Part shown: piece by piece, positions 24,975-37,300 of the stretch
Numbering within the stretch: position 1 is the first letter of the stretch
Layout of the letters: each line of letters opens with the position of its first letter
Origin: Epinephelus fuscoguttatus
Taxonomy: Eukaryota > Chordata > Actinopteri > Perciformes > Serranidae
Direction of reading: 5' to 3'
NCBI RefSeq assembly: GCF_011397635.1
Contig: NC_064759.1
Coordinates: 19,492,428-19,556,427, forward strand
DNA: 64,000 nucleotides
Notes under the pieces: model-generated
Seen by the model: only the letters and a program-made list of their open reading frames with translations
What the model was told of the DNA's origin: nothing
The model's database searches: none
Position numbers and translations under genes: made by a program

Positions 24975-25515
24975 TAGCACTTCTGTTCTGTGCCTGCGTG
25001 AGAGACAATAACTCTTCATACCAGCAGGCGGCGGTAGTCTGTATTCCTCATTCAAAACAGGAAAGGATGGACAGGATGGCTTCAAGATGCTAGTTAGCCA
25101 GTTAGCACATTAACAACACAACTCAGAGCTGAAAGAACAAAGCATATTATTATTATTATTACCATGCGCTAACGAATAACAACACATTGGGAAGCGCTCA
25201 GCGGTTTAGCAAAGTAATCTTACCTAATATAAAAAGTTTGTTTTGTTTGCTTTGAACGCACTCTTGCCTTTAGCTAATTGTTTGCTTCCCTCATTTCTCT
25301 TCTCCTGCACTGAGCTGAACTGCCAATCAGAGTGATTTCATTCACCAATGGGCTCCGCCCAATCTGACGCTGATTTGGCAGGCTAAATTTGCTGAAATAG
25401 AAGCTAATAAGAGCTGACAAGGGCCAATGGTGCGGGAAACTAGGGTGTTGCATGGTCACCAATGGCCGACCTTTGGCTTGGTGTGTCAGAGCTTTTATGA
25501 GCAGTCTTAAAGTCA
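24975..25515. mobile_element. non-autonomous DNA element, relative of 21828-22700
   Basis: Shared blocks: CCTGCGTGAGAGA (25000; 21980), CCAATCAGAGTGAT (25325; 22520), GCCRATGG/GCGGGA(A/C)AC and CGACCTTTGGCTTGGTGTGTC at the right end. Confidence 0.6.
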
Positions 25516-25559
25516 CTTAACTATTATATCATAGAGCTGGTAGCAAAACGCTCAGAGAC

Positions 25560-25665
25560 CACTATCCCCAAATCTGAGCAAATAAACCAAAACTATCTGA
25601 ATGGCCACTAGAGGTAAGTAAGAAAATATGTATTTTTGTAATTTGGGCGCACTGACCCTTTAAGC
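25560..25665 (+). repeat. probable end of a dispersed repeat
   Basis: GGCCACTAGAGGTAAGTAAG, then TTTTTGTAATTTGGG and CACTGACCCTTTAAG resemble the 3' end of common teleost miniature elements. Recognised from family knowledge only. Confidence 0.4.
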
Positions 25666-28600
25666 TTGTCATTAAGGGGGATGTGGGTACAGCAGGCATC
25701 ACACTGAGTCAGTCCATATGTACAGCACATCGTGTGTGCTTTGAAGTCTCTATACATGCATGCTGGTGTGTTTCTATGAGCCTTCATATGTGCATGTGAT
25801 TTATTATTCATACATGCAGAGTGAGTGGAAAATCACAGCAGGAAGAAGATCAGACTCATGATCACAAAACAAGCCCCGTGCACAGGAGCTCCCCGCTCTG
25901 GGATCCCATCTGTCCCATAAAGAAGCTACTGCTGGCAGATGCCTCCAGTGAGCGTTTTTATGTGGGGGCACCAGGGGCCAAAGAGACATGTGTTTTCATG
26001 CACTGGAAAGAGGGAGTGGAGACTACCTGAAGGTGAAGACCGAGACAGGATCCATCTACAGGTTTGCAGAGGAAGTTTTAATGAGCAGTTAGCGAATGCC
26101 AAAGTGTTTGTACTTTGACAAGCTTGTTGATAACCTACATTAAAGAGTGACAAGGAAAATGTTTTCCCTCCTCTCTCCTTTTGTCTTCGCTCAGTTTAGT
26201 TTTCTGTGTTATTTCCTCATCAACATTGTCACTTGACGTAAAATATCTCCTTAGCAACATGTGGTTTGCAGTTTGATATTTCAGTATGTTTTTGATTTAA
26301 GAAAGAACAATGCTAATTCTCCCAGGGCGCCCTCCGTGGTATTAATTTCGGTGTGCAGAGTACAGATGAGTCATCTATGGGTGGTGTTTTTTTTTCTCTC
26401 TCTCAGAGATTGAGCAAGCAAGATAAAACTTTAATTATTATTTTTCCACGTCAATTATCAGATTATTAGCTTTCTTGAGAAATCAAAATCACTGGTTTCC
26501 TCTAAGTGGATTGTCTGCTGTTTGCACTTCAGTTTTTGTTTTTTTTTTAGCCTGAGCATTTCTATTCTTGGATCTCCGTGCTTTGTGATGTGTCCTTACC
26601 AGCTTCACATCAAAGGTCTCCATGCACCATTCATTCACACGGCATCCCTACAGTACCAACAAAGGCTCTGTGTGGCAACCTTTGGAAAATGAGTGGGTGA
26701 GGCGACTGTCATGAAACGCCCTGCAAATATTAATCTAGGTTAACAGCGGTAGTTAGCTTTTGTTCCTATGAAACCAGCTTGGAGCGTATCGCCTCGCTTC
26801 ACCCTGGCAGCGAGCTTTGTAAACGAGTGCTATCTTGTTTAAAATTTCCCTACCATCCCCCTCCATCTCCACACACACACACACACACACACCTTCACTG
26901 CTTGTTTCATCCTTTCCCACCTGCAGACAGACCCTCCCCGGCCATCAGCTGCATATCTCCCCCCTGCTTCCGCCTCCGCAACGGCTTATCATGATATACT
27001 GTGTATTTACATCGAGCAGCGCACATGCTTAGGTCTGTCTGACATGATCCAAGAAAAGTCTGCCTTGAAAGCAGTAGGTGCCCTGTAATTAGACCGCTCT
27101 CATTTCTCTTTAAGCCTCATTTTCACCTCCTGTCTCTTGCTTGCATTTTCTTTCTTCTTCTCTCAGTCTCTCTCCATTCCCCTATCCCTTACTTATCCAC
27201 CCTCATCAGACCAACCCAGTGCTTGCGTATAAATCAGCCCCGGGGACAGGTGGACATCTGCCAGCCATGAGGAGATCCAGGCAGGAATGTGATCACTGAT
27301 ACAGCTCAGAGAAACATTTAAACTCTGGCACTTAAGGGACTCAGCTTCTCCCAAAACCCCTGCTCCATCCCCTACACCTCATCCTCATTGATTGAGTTGA
27401 AAGGGGGAGATATTGGAGAGATGCCTTTTGCTTTTGTTTTGTTTGCATCCAGGATTTTTTTTAGTGAGGGGATAGGGAAAAGCAGAAATTTGAGAAAGAG
27501 GCAGTGGGAGGATGTTTGATTTGGAGTGATGAGCCCTGAAGTCCAATGGGTCCAATATGCAGTACAATTTCAACTGAAGAGAGTCTGCTCAGGTTAGCGA
27601 GCGGGTTTATGAGCGAAATATGTGGGATAGAGACCAAGATGTTCTTTCACGTCCCAGCAGGGTGTAGCACAATAACGGCTCTGCTCTAAAGTTGACCCTC
27701 TCGGAGAAAAAAATGAACCCTTGATTTCACTGCTCTCGGCTTTTCTTCCCTATTTTCCCATGAAGAGTAGGGGCAACGCTAATGGAAAGTGTCACTGTGC
27801 CCTCCAAGGAGTATGGCTTTAATAAAATTTGGTCGAAACGGGGTTTAGTGGCCACCGAGATTTACGACTAAGCCCACTGAGATGGTATACAGCTCTCGCA
27901 AGAAACTTTGGTTGTAAAGCTGGTTGCAAAATATGACAGTGAATTCAAACATATGAGACATATACAGCATCCAGCATCCAGAAACGAGCAAAAGATCATT
28001 ATCGTCAGCGTTGAGTCAGCTGTGTGGTCGATCATTGATGCAATCTAGAGGAGTTTTTTCAACTCGCAGCTGTTAGCAATTAGCATGTCATCTCCTCCAG
28101 CATGGGAGTTTGACATATTATTGTGATTACATGTTTACCATGTTTTGTGCGAGGCTGCTTTCACCAAAGCCATATTGGCCTCTCATTACAGCTGCACACT
28201 CTAGTTCTTGGAGGAACGTGACTCTGTTAATAAGTAAAATGCTCCTAACATTTCTGAGCTTAGATTCAAAATGTAAAGTGACATGAAACGTAAGAGAATC
28301 TTCATGGTATTGTTTGCGTCAGGGCAGCATAAGACTACTACTTGCAACTTCAGACATTCTGGGAAAACTCCTCTGTCAGCACATTGTAGTTTATACTGCA
28401 GGAACACACTTGCATGAGACTGTATGTGAAATATCTAGAATGTGGGCCATAGCCAATGCCAATACAAGAAACCTGTCAGCTTTACAAAGTGTTCTCCGCT
28501 TTAGCAACTAACAGGAATAACAAGCCTCTGCCAATCACAGGTGGTATCTCACACAGATCACTGTCATAGGTGCTAGAATTGACCGACAGGCTTTGTAGCG

Positions 28601-28847
28601 TCTAAAAACACACTACTTCGCTGGGAGTGACACGTTCACTGACATTATGGAAAGCTCAGTAACTGCCATAACAGACCTTTTTACTGTAGCTGAACATAAA
28701 ACATTCTCAACAGTGGCAGAATCCGTGCAGTTAACATCACGTCAGCAGGAGGATAAATATGTTCTCTTACTTAAAATGATTGCATTTTTCATCCACATTA
28801 AACAGAACCATGTATTTTTTTAAAGTTCATACATGATAAAATGTCCA
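25666..28847. other. non-coding, no recognised gene; CA run at 26871-26892
   Basis: The only clear feature is a short CA repeat. A TATAAA at about 27229 lies before a short ATG frame, but nothing supports a gene. Confidence 0.4.
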
Positions 28848-29030
28848 TTTTAAAAGGATAGATTGACATTTTGGGGAATACAATGCTTTCTTGCCAAGAG
28901 TTGTACAAGGAGATTAATATCATTCTCACATCTGTCCAGTAAATCTAAGGCTATATCCAGCAGTTATGTAGCTTAGCATAAAGACAAAGCATCTCACTTG
29001 TTGTAAAGAGATGCACAGCTACACATCAGC
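28848..29030 (+). repeat. dispersed teleost repeat (AAAGGATAG..TTTTGGGGAATAC type)
   Basis: AAAAGGATAGATTGACATTT, then GGGGAATACAATGCTTTCTT, TCTCACATCTGTCCAGTAAA and TAGCTTAGCATAAAGAC follow a repeat I recognise from percomorph genomes. No second copy is in the window. Confidence 0.5.
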
Positions 29031-29152
29031 AACACCTTCACAATACTGGTCAGTTAGTTGTTGATGTTATTTTCCTGTCACGCTGAACTGTGCATGGAAA
29101 AAACTTGCTTTCCTCCGTTTCCTTAACAACAGAGAAAAAGCCCCCCCACCCA

Positions 29153-29153
<1 letters not shown>

Positions 29154-29200
<47 letters not shown>
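29154..29200. repeat. CA dinucleotide microsatellite (47 bp)
   Basis: Uninterrupted AC/CA run, preceded by a C-rich stretch. More CA runs at 29400-29450. Confidence 0.97.
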
Positions 29201-29204
<4 letters not shown>

Positions 29205-29259
29205 CCCCTGCCTTCCTCCCTCCCCTCTTCCCCGAGCTTGCCCTTTTTAGGCTGTTCCT

Positions 29260-29614
29260 CTTTTTTTCCATCTGAAAAGGGGGATAGTATGACAGCTTTT
29301 CCTGCTCCTTGTGGACTGGAGCCGGGAGAGAGAAAACTCTGTTACTCACTCCGTCTCCAACTTTGAGAGGAAGTTACCACCTCTTCCCCAGACTCTGTAC
29401 ACACACACACACGTTCAGGCAGACACACACACACACTCACACACGCTCTTTGGGACTTGACCACAGCAGAAACAGGGAATCAACTGAAACAGTCAGGACT
29501 GCTTGTAATGCTGCGTCTCTTTTCAAAATTTGGAGGGAAAGAAGGGCAGTTTGCCTGAAGCTTTCTGTGTGGACTGAGCACTTTGAGAGAGACGTTTCTT
29601 GTCATCACAGACCG
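29260..29614 (+). other. candidate distal non-coding first exon / promoter region
   Basis: A strong donor (CCG|GTGAGT) at 29615 ends a stretch with purine-rich tracts, flanked by CA runs upstream and internally. This arrangement is common for a first exon, and it would leave a ~14.7-kb 5' intron before eva1b coding sequence. No TATA box was identified and no conserved peptide is encoded. The assignment is speculative. Confidence 0.22.
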
Positions 29615-30510
29615 GTGAGTTTGACAGTTTGTTTCAGTGTGTGTGCAGTGCCACAGAAACCCCAGTGAACCGCTGCTTCTCTGTCACTGTACTTTTACAA
29701 AAGAGGAACTTTCTCTGTTGTTGTGTGTCTGCAGTTTTAATGCTCTGCATCTCAAGTGAACTAAATCATTAGTTTGGCAGGCTTGTTTAGAGGTGCATGT
29801 GTTTGGGAAAACTTCAATGTGCTATAAACTTTGATATCTGGTTTCCATCACAGTCGCTCTAGTAAGTTTTTACTCCACCTGAGCTTCTTGTGTAAGTGTT
29901 TATATTATTAAATAACCATGTGTGGTGAAATATGACAGAGAAGTGAATGAGTTTTGGTCACAGCAGCGTTAACACATTGATAAAGCTGTTTTATGCATGA
30001 TGTTGACTTTCTTTTACAGTAAAAGTCCTGTCTTATTGCAGCAAAGCACTATGTTTTTGCCACCCAGTCCGCATACATCTAAGCAGAGTCGGTGCATCAT
30101 ACTGTAGTCCTGCTAACAGTGTGTGTTTATCATGTTTTTAGTGAACTGCTGCCAAATAGGAGCTGATGCAGCACTTATAGTTGATACAGGACAGGAGAGC
30201 CTGGGTATGGCTTTCCTGTGCAGCTGCACATTATTGGCTAACCTTGTGGTGATGAATTAGTTGTCACCTTGCTACAATCAAAGCAAACATCCTGTCGCTT
30301 TTTGTATTTTTTCGTGCGGCCAAAAAGAGCAGACGTCACATAATCAAAGTGAACTGAGGTGGGAGACGTCACATGATCTCAAAAAGAGGCATGAAAAGTG
30401 CACACATGTTGCATATGGCTCTGTTTCTTTTTCAGCTGTTCCCTCTCTTTTTGCATGAGCTCATAGGAACACTGCAGGACAGCAGCTGGCCATATGCGCG
30501 AGCTCCCATA

Positions 30511-30513
<3 letters not shown>

Positions 30514-30570
<57 letters not shown>
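30514..30570. repeat. CT dinucleotide microsatellite (57 bp)
   Basis: Perfect CT repeat. The reading frames through it (Ser-Leu or Arg-Glu repeats) are artefacts. Confidence 0.97.
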
Positions 30571-30572
<2 letters not shown>

Positions 30573-32040
30573 CTGGACGTTTGTGGTTGACACCTCTTAT
30601 CAGGGAGAACGCGAGGTGATGGGTGGAGGCAGGATAAGGCTGGGTTGCTCTCAGGGGTCTCCTTTAATTTACACACTCTGAGTGGGCTGGCAGCACTTTA
30701 GCTATGCCTCCTCTGCTCATCAGATAACCTTCCATAGGATGAGTGTGAATGCTTGGTTAAGTAACCCCTTCAAGTGCGGCTGGAAAGAGCTGACTCCTGT
30801 GTGACCTCTCTGAACTATTCATACCAGCCAACTTTCCTTCTTCCACTGAACTCACTTATCAGTCGGCCTGTCTTATCTGTCCTGAGGATGGTTGTTAACT
30901 TACTCTATTTACCCAGGAGTCAGAGGTCAGACTGTGCTTGTCTAAACTCCCAGGGTACCAATCTGTTTGCAGAGGGGAGATACAGAAAGTTTCAGCCTAC
31001 ACAAAGCGGAGATAAGTCAAGAGAAAAGAACCCCATGTAGACAGATTTACACAGTGACAAGGAATGAACACAATTGCTCACAAGAAAAGAGGTGAATGTG
31101 CTCTTATCACAAGAATAATGAAAAAAAAAATTGGTACACAGTGATGCCATATTGTAGAAGTCCTGGAGCAGCACCACAGACAATGACTTTTGAAGGCTTT
31201 CAAATGAGTTTTATTCTGTAGCAGTGCTGTCTTATCATAAGTTAGTTCCACAGGAGGTCCTCATACTCACACTCATACAGCGGCTCCTTTAATTCTTCAG
31301 TTTCTCATTTAGTGTCTGGCTTAACGAGAGGAAAACTTTATTAAAAAATCAATCATCTTGGATTGTTATTGACCACAGAACAGTAATAACAACAAGGTTA
31401 GTTGAGACTAAAGTGTCAGTTCAGCAATTTAGGTTTTAATGTACATATATATATATATATATATACAGTATAATGTGTCTCTTATGTACTTAGACACGCA
31501 GAAAATTCTGCATCTAGAGTTCACCGCTGGTAGGTCAGATTCTGTGTTGCAGCATTGTTCAGAAAGCTAGTGCAAACAGAGTAGATGGAAAAGCTTCGCC
31601 ATACATAAATTAAAATGATTTGTTTACTCCCTTTCACCGAAACTCTTCAAGGCTAGCTACAGCATTACTTACAGTTCAGCTGGGCTATTTGCAACACTGT
31701 AACCAGGCTCACTTACACACCCCAGCAATTTGTGCTTTTGCAGAATGTAACGGCTCAGTTTTCACCACATCACACTGACCTTAACTGACCTCTGACTCTG
31801 ATTGGCCTCTACTGGAGACAAAGGACAGTCATGACAGGTCATACAAGAACGATCAAATGCGCATCACAAACAGACTGTGAGCAATTAAAGCATGAGAAGT
31901 TAAAATACAGTGATAATAGATTTCGTGGTGCAAACTCAGACAATAACATGCAGCCATTCGGCCAGATCAGCTTATCATCAGCTGATCTCTTTGAAGCATC
32001 TTCCTACAACAGAGGGATCCATTCAAACACATCTAATTGA
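30571..32040. other. non-coding; TA run at 31445-31465
   Basis: No gene recognised. A 21-bp TA run. The right part (from about 31700) may belong to the LINE whose tail follows at 32041. Confidence 0.4.
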
Positions 32041-32136
32041 CCCTGCAGGTTTACTACTGGTGCTGCTGACTGTTATCTCTCACTTAGTGCTTTGGAGTTG
32101 CATTTTTGATGTATGAAAGGCGCTATATAAATAAAG

Positions 32137-32167
<31 letters not shown>
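32041..32167 (+). mobile_element. LINE 3' end with (TTGA)n tail
   Basis: ATGAAAGGCGCTATATAAATAAAG followed by about seven TTGA units (32138-32167). The phrase 'GGCGCTATATAAATAAA' plus short tandem tail is a typical 3' end of teleost LINEs of the L2/CR1 group, which end in microsatellites rather than poly(A). The clade is inferred. The upstream boundary is uncertain. Confidence 0.5.
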
Positions 32168-32217
32168 AGTTCCTGCGATGAACTGCAAACTAAAAGGGCA
32201 TCCTCGTGTTCTTTTCT

Positions 32218-32690
32218 TTAAAGCTCCAGTGTGTAGGATTTAAGGGGATATATTGGCGGAAATGGCATATAATACAATAAATATGTTTTCTTTAGTATAT
32301 AATCACCTGAAACAAGAATTGTTGTGCTTCTGTTACCTTGGAATAAACCATTTTATATTCACATAGGGAGTGGGGACAAACCAAACACTGCCTTTAGTAT
32401 TTGGTTTGTGTTTTCACGTCGGCCATAGTAGTAAGCAGCCCCACCATCAGAGCCACACTGATTTTTTTATGTGCTTTATTCTGTGTTTTTAACGGTTCAA
32501 ATCACTGGGTCTGTTTGTTTTGGAGAGTAAAAACCTCTATGATTAATTCAGCTCTCAGTAAAAACCTCTTGAACAATGAACATTAAAGGAATTCTAACCA
32601 GAAGTTTCAGCTGGTTGCAATATGCAATCCTCGCCACTAGAGGTCACTAAATCCCCTTAAAACACTGCTCATTTAAGGGGATTCCTGATC
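32218..32690 (+). mobile_element. non-autonomous DNA element, 'CTCCAGTGTGTAGGATTTA' family, copy 1
   Basis: It starts AAAGCTCCAGTGTGTAGGATTTA and carries AGTATATAATCACCTGAAAC and TTACCTTGGAATAAACCATT. It has AGGTCACTAAATCCCCTTAAAAC near the right end. The left 150 bp matches, inverted, 41980-42122. Interior differs, consistent with a deletion derivative. Confidence 0.65.
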
Positions 32691-33745
32691 TTTTGAACCA
32701 TGTGTCTTAAAACAAAAGGTATTTGCTCATGGCACTGGCTTCCATCATGCAGCAGTTGGGCTTGATTCATGCCTTGTTCAAACCCTTGTAAATATACAGT
32801 GCCACGGTCATCAGAGAGTTTATAGATAGCAAAAGATTTACTCAGTGCACTTCCCTGTTCGTAAATGTATTGTTCAAATATGAATGGTGACGTTATGAAT
32901 CTTCACAAGGACATAAATGACAAGAACTTATGTTCTGCTCACCGCAGCTCTAATCTCACTCACATTAAGTAACCAGGATACTATTTTAGAGTCATAGCGA
33001 AAAAGGGAGTTTGATGAATGACTTGTCTCAGGAACTGTGTTTAGCAAAGCTCCCGTCAACCACTGATGCCTTACAGAGCTCAGGGCTTATTGCTCTCTTT
33101 TAGGAGCTTCACTGGTCCAGACACTCCCCTGTTTAGGCTCGGGCAGATGTTTGACATGCTAAGTCCAGTGGGTTTGCCTAAGCTTACAGTCCTATCTGGG
33201 CTACACACATGCACACACATATAAAGAGGGGCAATAGAAACTAAAACACACACAAAAATGCGCTTGAGCATGCACAGAAGTGGTTGCCGTTTATTTTGTT
33301 TAAGGGAATACTTTGCCCACAAAATGGTCATGTATATATCAATTAGTCATGCCGTGTTACCGTTGAGTTTGTGAAGAAAACTTTGTTTTTCTTTCATGCC
33401 TCTGGTGGATAAAGAATCCAAAAGTGGCAAACTAGAAGTGGAAGCACTGAAAGTTTTCACTTTTAGTCAGAAAGGGCTTAAGGCAAGGTAAAGCAACATG
33501 TTTGGGAAGCACTAAGCAAGCGACTGAATAAATGAGACCTGGATTATACTGTAGGAGTTGTTTGAGAGTTTGAAAACAGATGTTTTGATTCAGTTTTTGC
33601 CGTTGTTCATAATGGTCCCCATTGACTTCAGTTTATCAGCAATATTTGCTGTTTTTGGATTCTTGTTCATCATGGTTGCATGTGATTTAAATAAAGTTCT
33701 CTTTATTAATTCAAAGTAACACTAATAGTGTGTTAAAAGCAGGCA

Positions 33746-34352
33746 GGAGTCAGCACCTCCAAATCTGAGGCCATGGTTCTTTGCCGGAAACCAGTAGATT
33801 GTCCCCTCCAGGTTGGGAGAGGGTTATTACCTCAAGCAAGGGAATTCAAGTATCTCTGTGTCTTGTTCACGAGTGAGGGTAGAATGGAGCCAGACTGTCG
33901 TGGTGAAGAGGGAGCTGAGCCAGAAGGCAAAGCTTTCGATTCATTGGTCTGGTTAGTGACAGAAAGAATGAGATCGTGGATACAAGCGGCCAGAATGGGT
34001 TTCCTCCGTGGGGTGGCTGGGCTCAGCCTTAGAGATAGGGTAGGGAGCTCGGACATCCGGAGGGAGCTCGGAGTAGGGCCGCTGCTCTTTCGCGTCAAAA
34101 GGGGTCAGTTGAGGTGGTTCGGGCATCTGATCAGGATGCCACCTCCCGTTAGAGGTGTTCCAGGCACGTCCCACTGCTAGGAGGCCCAGGGGCAGACCCA
34201 GAACACACTGGAGGGATTACATATCCCATCTGGCCTGGAAACACCTTGGGGTCCTCCAGGAAGAGCTGGAAGGCGTTGCTCGGGAGAGGGACATCTGGGG
34301 TGCTTTGCTTGGACTGCTGGCCTGGATAATCCGATGAAAATGGATGGATTGA
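33746..34352 (+). pseudogene. non-LTR retrotransposon (LINE) 3' end, broken reverse-transcriptase frame
   Basis: The frame from 33773 reads KYLCVLFTSEGRMEPDC... and then VTERMRSWIQAARMGFLRGV, AGLSLRDRVGSSDIRRELGV and RGQLRWFGHLIRMPP. It shifts near 34150 to ARPTARRPRGRPRTHWRDYI, ending WGALLGL. This is the C-terminus of a teleost LINE ORF2. Two parts of the usual text between GRME and the TERMRS block are missing, and there is a frameshift, so it is inactive. It ends in an ATGGATGGATTGATGG-type tail. Probably a 5'-truncated insertion. Confidence 0.88.
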
Positions 34353-37300
34353 TGGCATGAGTAATTGTTATATATAACAATATATATAGATCAGAACTCC
34401 ATGTGTTTGGTACATTCATTGTTTAAAATTATATTAGCAAAAGAGAGTTGACCCAAGAGTAAGTTAGTCACAGTCTGGTGGTAATATTAAATAGACGATC
34501 AGAAAAAAAAAATCTACAATCTACTCTAATTTAATGTCCTCAAAGATAGACAAAACAGCAAAGAGATCTCATTTTTCCAGACCGTACTCTTGTTTTGGAA
34601 CAAAATCTCTCCAACCCCCAGCTCCACAAGCTAACAGCCATCACACGACATTTCACTCGCAGCCACAAAAAACAAACGACAGTATGATCTTCCCATGTGA
34701 TAAAGAACTTTTCAGTAGACATTTGGATCTGCTCTGAAGAGTGTATTTACTTCTCTCTACTATAAAAAATATGATGACATTGTAATTCAAAGGGTATTAT
34801 TACAGATGACAACACTGCTGATGTGTTTGTAATTACTACTGGTCACTAGCAGAGGTCGGTAGAAGTCATACAGGCCACTCAAAGGCCTTTTAAATAGCTA
34901 TAAAGATACACCAGCTTTCCCTTTTCCAGCACAAGCTTAGTTCCTGTCACGACAACATCTCCTAAGTCTCATGGAGCCACCACGTTCTTGAGCTGTATAG
35001 AGTAAATGCTACGGAGCCAATCATACAAAGGGCAAACACATGTTTTGTGTCACAGAGTAATCCGTAGGGTCCATGTAATTGATACAGTATGCGGCGTTGG
35101 TGTGCTGCTGGATGGTGGCCCAGATCGATGAGAAGGGTGAGATCATGACTCTATTTCTGGAGCTCTTAGTTTAGAATGATCTAAAGCCCCCTGTGCTTTA
35201 GAGAATCATAGAGGAATGTTCATACAAATCAACACCAACATATAGGAACATACACAGACAATCAGTAACTACCAACACACAGACACACACAAACAAACCC
35301 TTCCAGCAAACACACACAACTGTGGTTCCAATGTGGCTTCCTACTGCCACGAGCGCTTCTGGATTTGCTTGATTGAAGCCGTGATAAAGCCAGTAGGAAG
35401 ATGGTACATGGGATATCTCCTCTTAATTTACATAGTAAAGCATTCGGACTCTGCCTCACATCAGGAGCACATCTGGGTGCTATTAACCACTTGCCCTAAC
35501 CCCCAACCTGGTCCCGTATCTCCATTACCCTCCCATTACCTGCCAGAACCCACAAACCATGCTCTTCACAGGGCAAGCAGTGCACTGCGGTTCACGTTTT
35601 ATAACATGAGGATACACAAGGATTCATCAGGGCAAGGGTTGTAGTTACTCTGAGCCAAGCTGGCGTCAGATTGGCATACTGAGTCATGTTGAATTTACAA
35701 CCCTTGTTGAAAAGTGCAGCGTGTAAAGTCAAATAATAACTCGCTGACAATGCCTGACTGGTTTGATTCTGTGTTTACTCCTGGAAAAGTTTTTTTTTGT
35801 CTTTGAAAGAAAAGCTGTTGTTCATTGAGTCTATGTCAAATAAAGTGCATGCCCAAAGCCAAATACATCAACACATGACTAAACAAAGCTCTCTTTCAGC
35901 TCTATATCAAACACTAAACCATATTCAAGGCATTTGGATAAGATCGAGTCGTCTAATGGGAAAAAAATGTTCAAGTTTGAATGCCGAACAAACACCACAG
36001 GTTTAATTCTGTATTTATTCCCAGTTAAGACCCACTTGAGAGGAAACTTAATAAAAGTTGGGCAAGTTCTGACTTTGCATTTGTTGGAGCTGTTTGTCTC
36101 CGCTGCTGGCAGAACACTATAGTTCGGATGAGGGTCAAATGTGATTTCAAATGTTTGTTAGTGTTTACCTGCAGAGAGCGTTACATGGGTGCATGTTTTT
36201 CACATCAGGATATTCAGTATCACAGTCTCTTAAACGAGAAACCAATACACTGTCTCCAAAGTTCTTTTTGGGCAATGTGAGAGTAATGAATAGCTTCTTT
36301 GAGGTGCTGACGAGACAATCTTCTTCTTGTGAGACTGCAGATGATCAAACTTCTCACGATTATGAACATCTCCAGACTTTGTGTCCTCGTTATGTGTAAC
36401 AGTTGAGACTGACAGTTGATTGTTGAACTTGGAAACAGCAGTTGATGAAAACATCTGCACTCTAGGATGTCTTGTTATCTGTTCTGTGCTTGTCTTCATT
36501 AGCAGATGTCTCCGAGTTCTACAACAAGTGAGCAAACTTCATCTGCTGACGAACACAGTTTGATATGTTTGAAAGCACCAGAACGAGCGCCCGGACCTTT
36601 GTTTGAGATTGTTTTTTCAACTGCTGTTTTTAAGTATTTGAACAGGCACGATCTGCGTCACCCAATTTTTATGACCTTTCGCCGAAGAGGGGAGAAACGC
36701 AACTGAAATCTGCATCACGATCTGGAAAATACTTGGCAAAAATCTGCTCTGAGTGTTTTTTCTCCTGCTTCTCATCCCACCTTTAGTCTTCAATCTAACT
36801 TGACTCTTTTTACAAAATCAAACAAACTCTGAAGGTATTCCAAATACTCTCTGACCCAGGTCTGCTCAAGGTCACCCTCACCTGGTGCTCCATGCCTCTG
36901 TCCTGATGGCAACCACATGCCTGTCTTGTGTCCAAATGCAACAGTTTTCCTCTCAGTCAGATACTCTGGCAGGCCCTGACAAGGGAGGAAGCAGCACTAA
37001 CGGTCCGCACAGCTTGAAACCCAAGATCTTCATGTCAAGAGGAACCTGGGGAGAAATACACTCTTACTTTCTCCAGAAATGTGACATGTCCTTTGCAACC
37101 TTCTTGGATGTGAAGAAAAGAAATTGCTGCAGCTTCAGCAAGAAATTACCTTCATCCTGTGGAGCTTCGTGAATGCTTTCACAGACACTGCGAACACAGA
37201 TCTCGGTTTGGACAGTGTTTCTGTTTACCGAGTGGAAAGTAATCGCCTGCACCTCTGCTGTTTTGGGGGGAGCTTGAAGTTCCATTATGTTTTAGTACTT

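Noticed and set aside
27220..27300. TATAAA followed by a short ATG frame (MRRSRQECDH, stop)
   Set aside because: An isolated hexamer and a ten-codon frame; no donor or homologous product supports a promoter or gene.
29050..29349. Open frames rich in Cys-Val or Thr-His
   Set aside because: They are translations of the CA microsatellite at 29154-29200.
30373..30681. Open frames with Ser-Leu or Arg-Glu repeats
   Set aside because: They are translations of a 57-bp CT microsatellite.
33773..34180. 135-codon open frame that looks conserved
   Set aside because: It is the remnant of a LINE reverse transcriptase with deletions and a frameshift, so annotated as pseudogene, not host gene.
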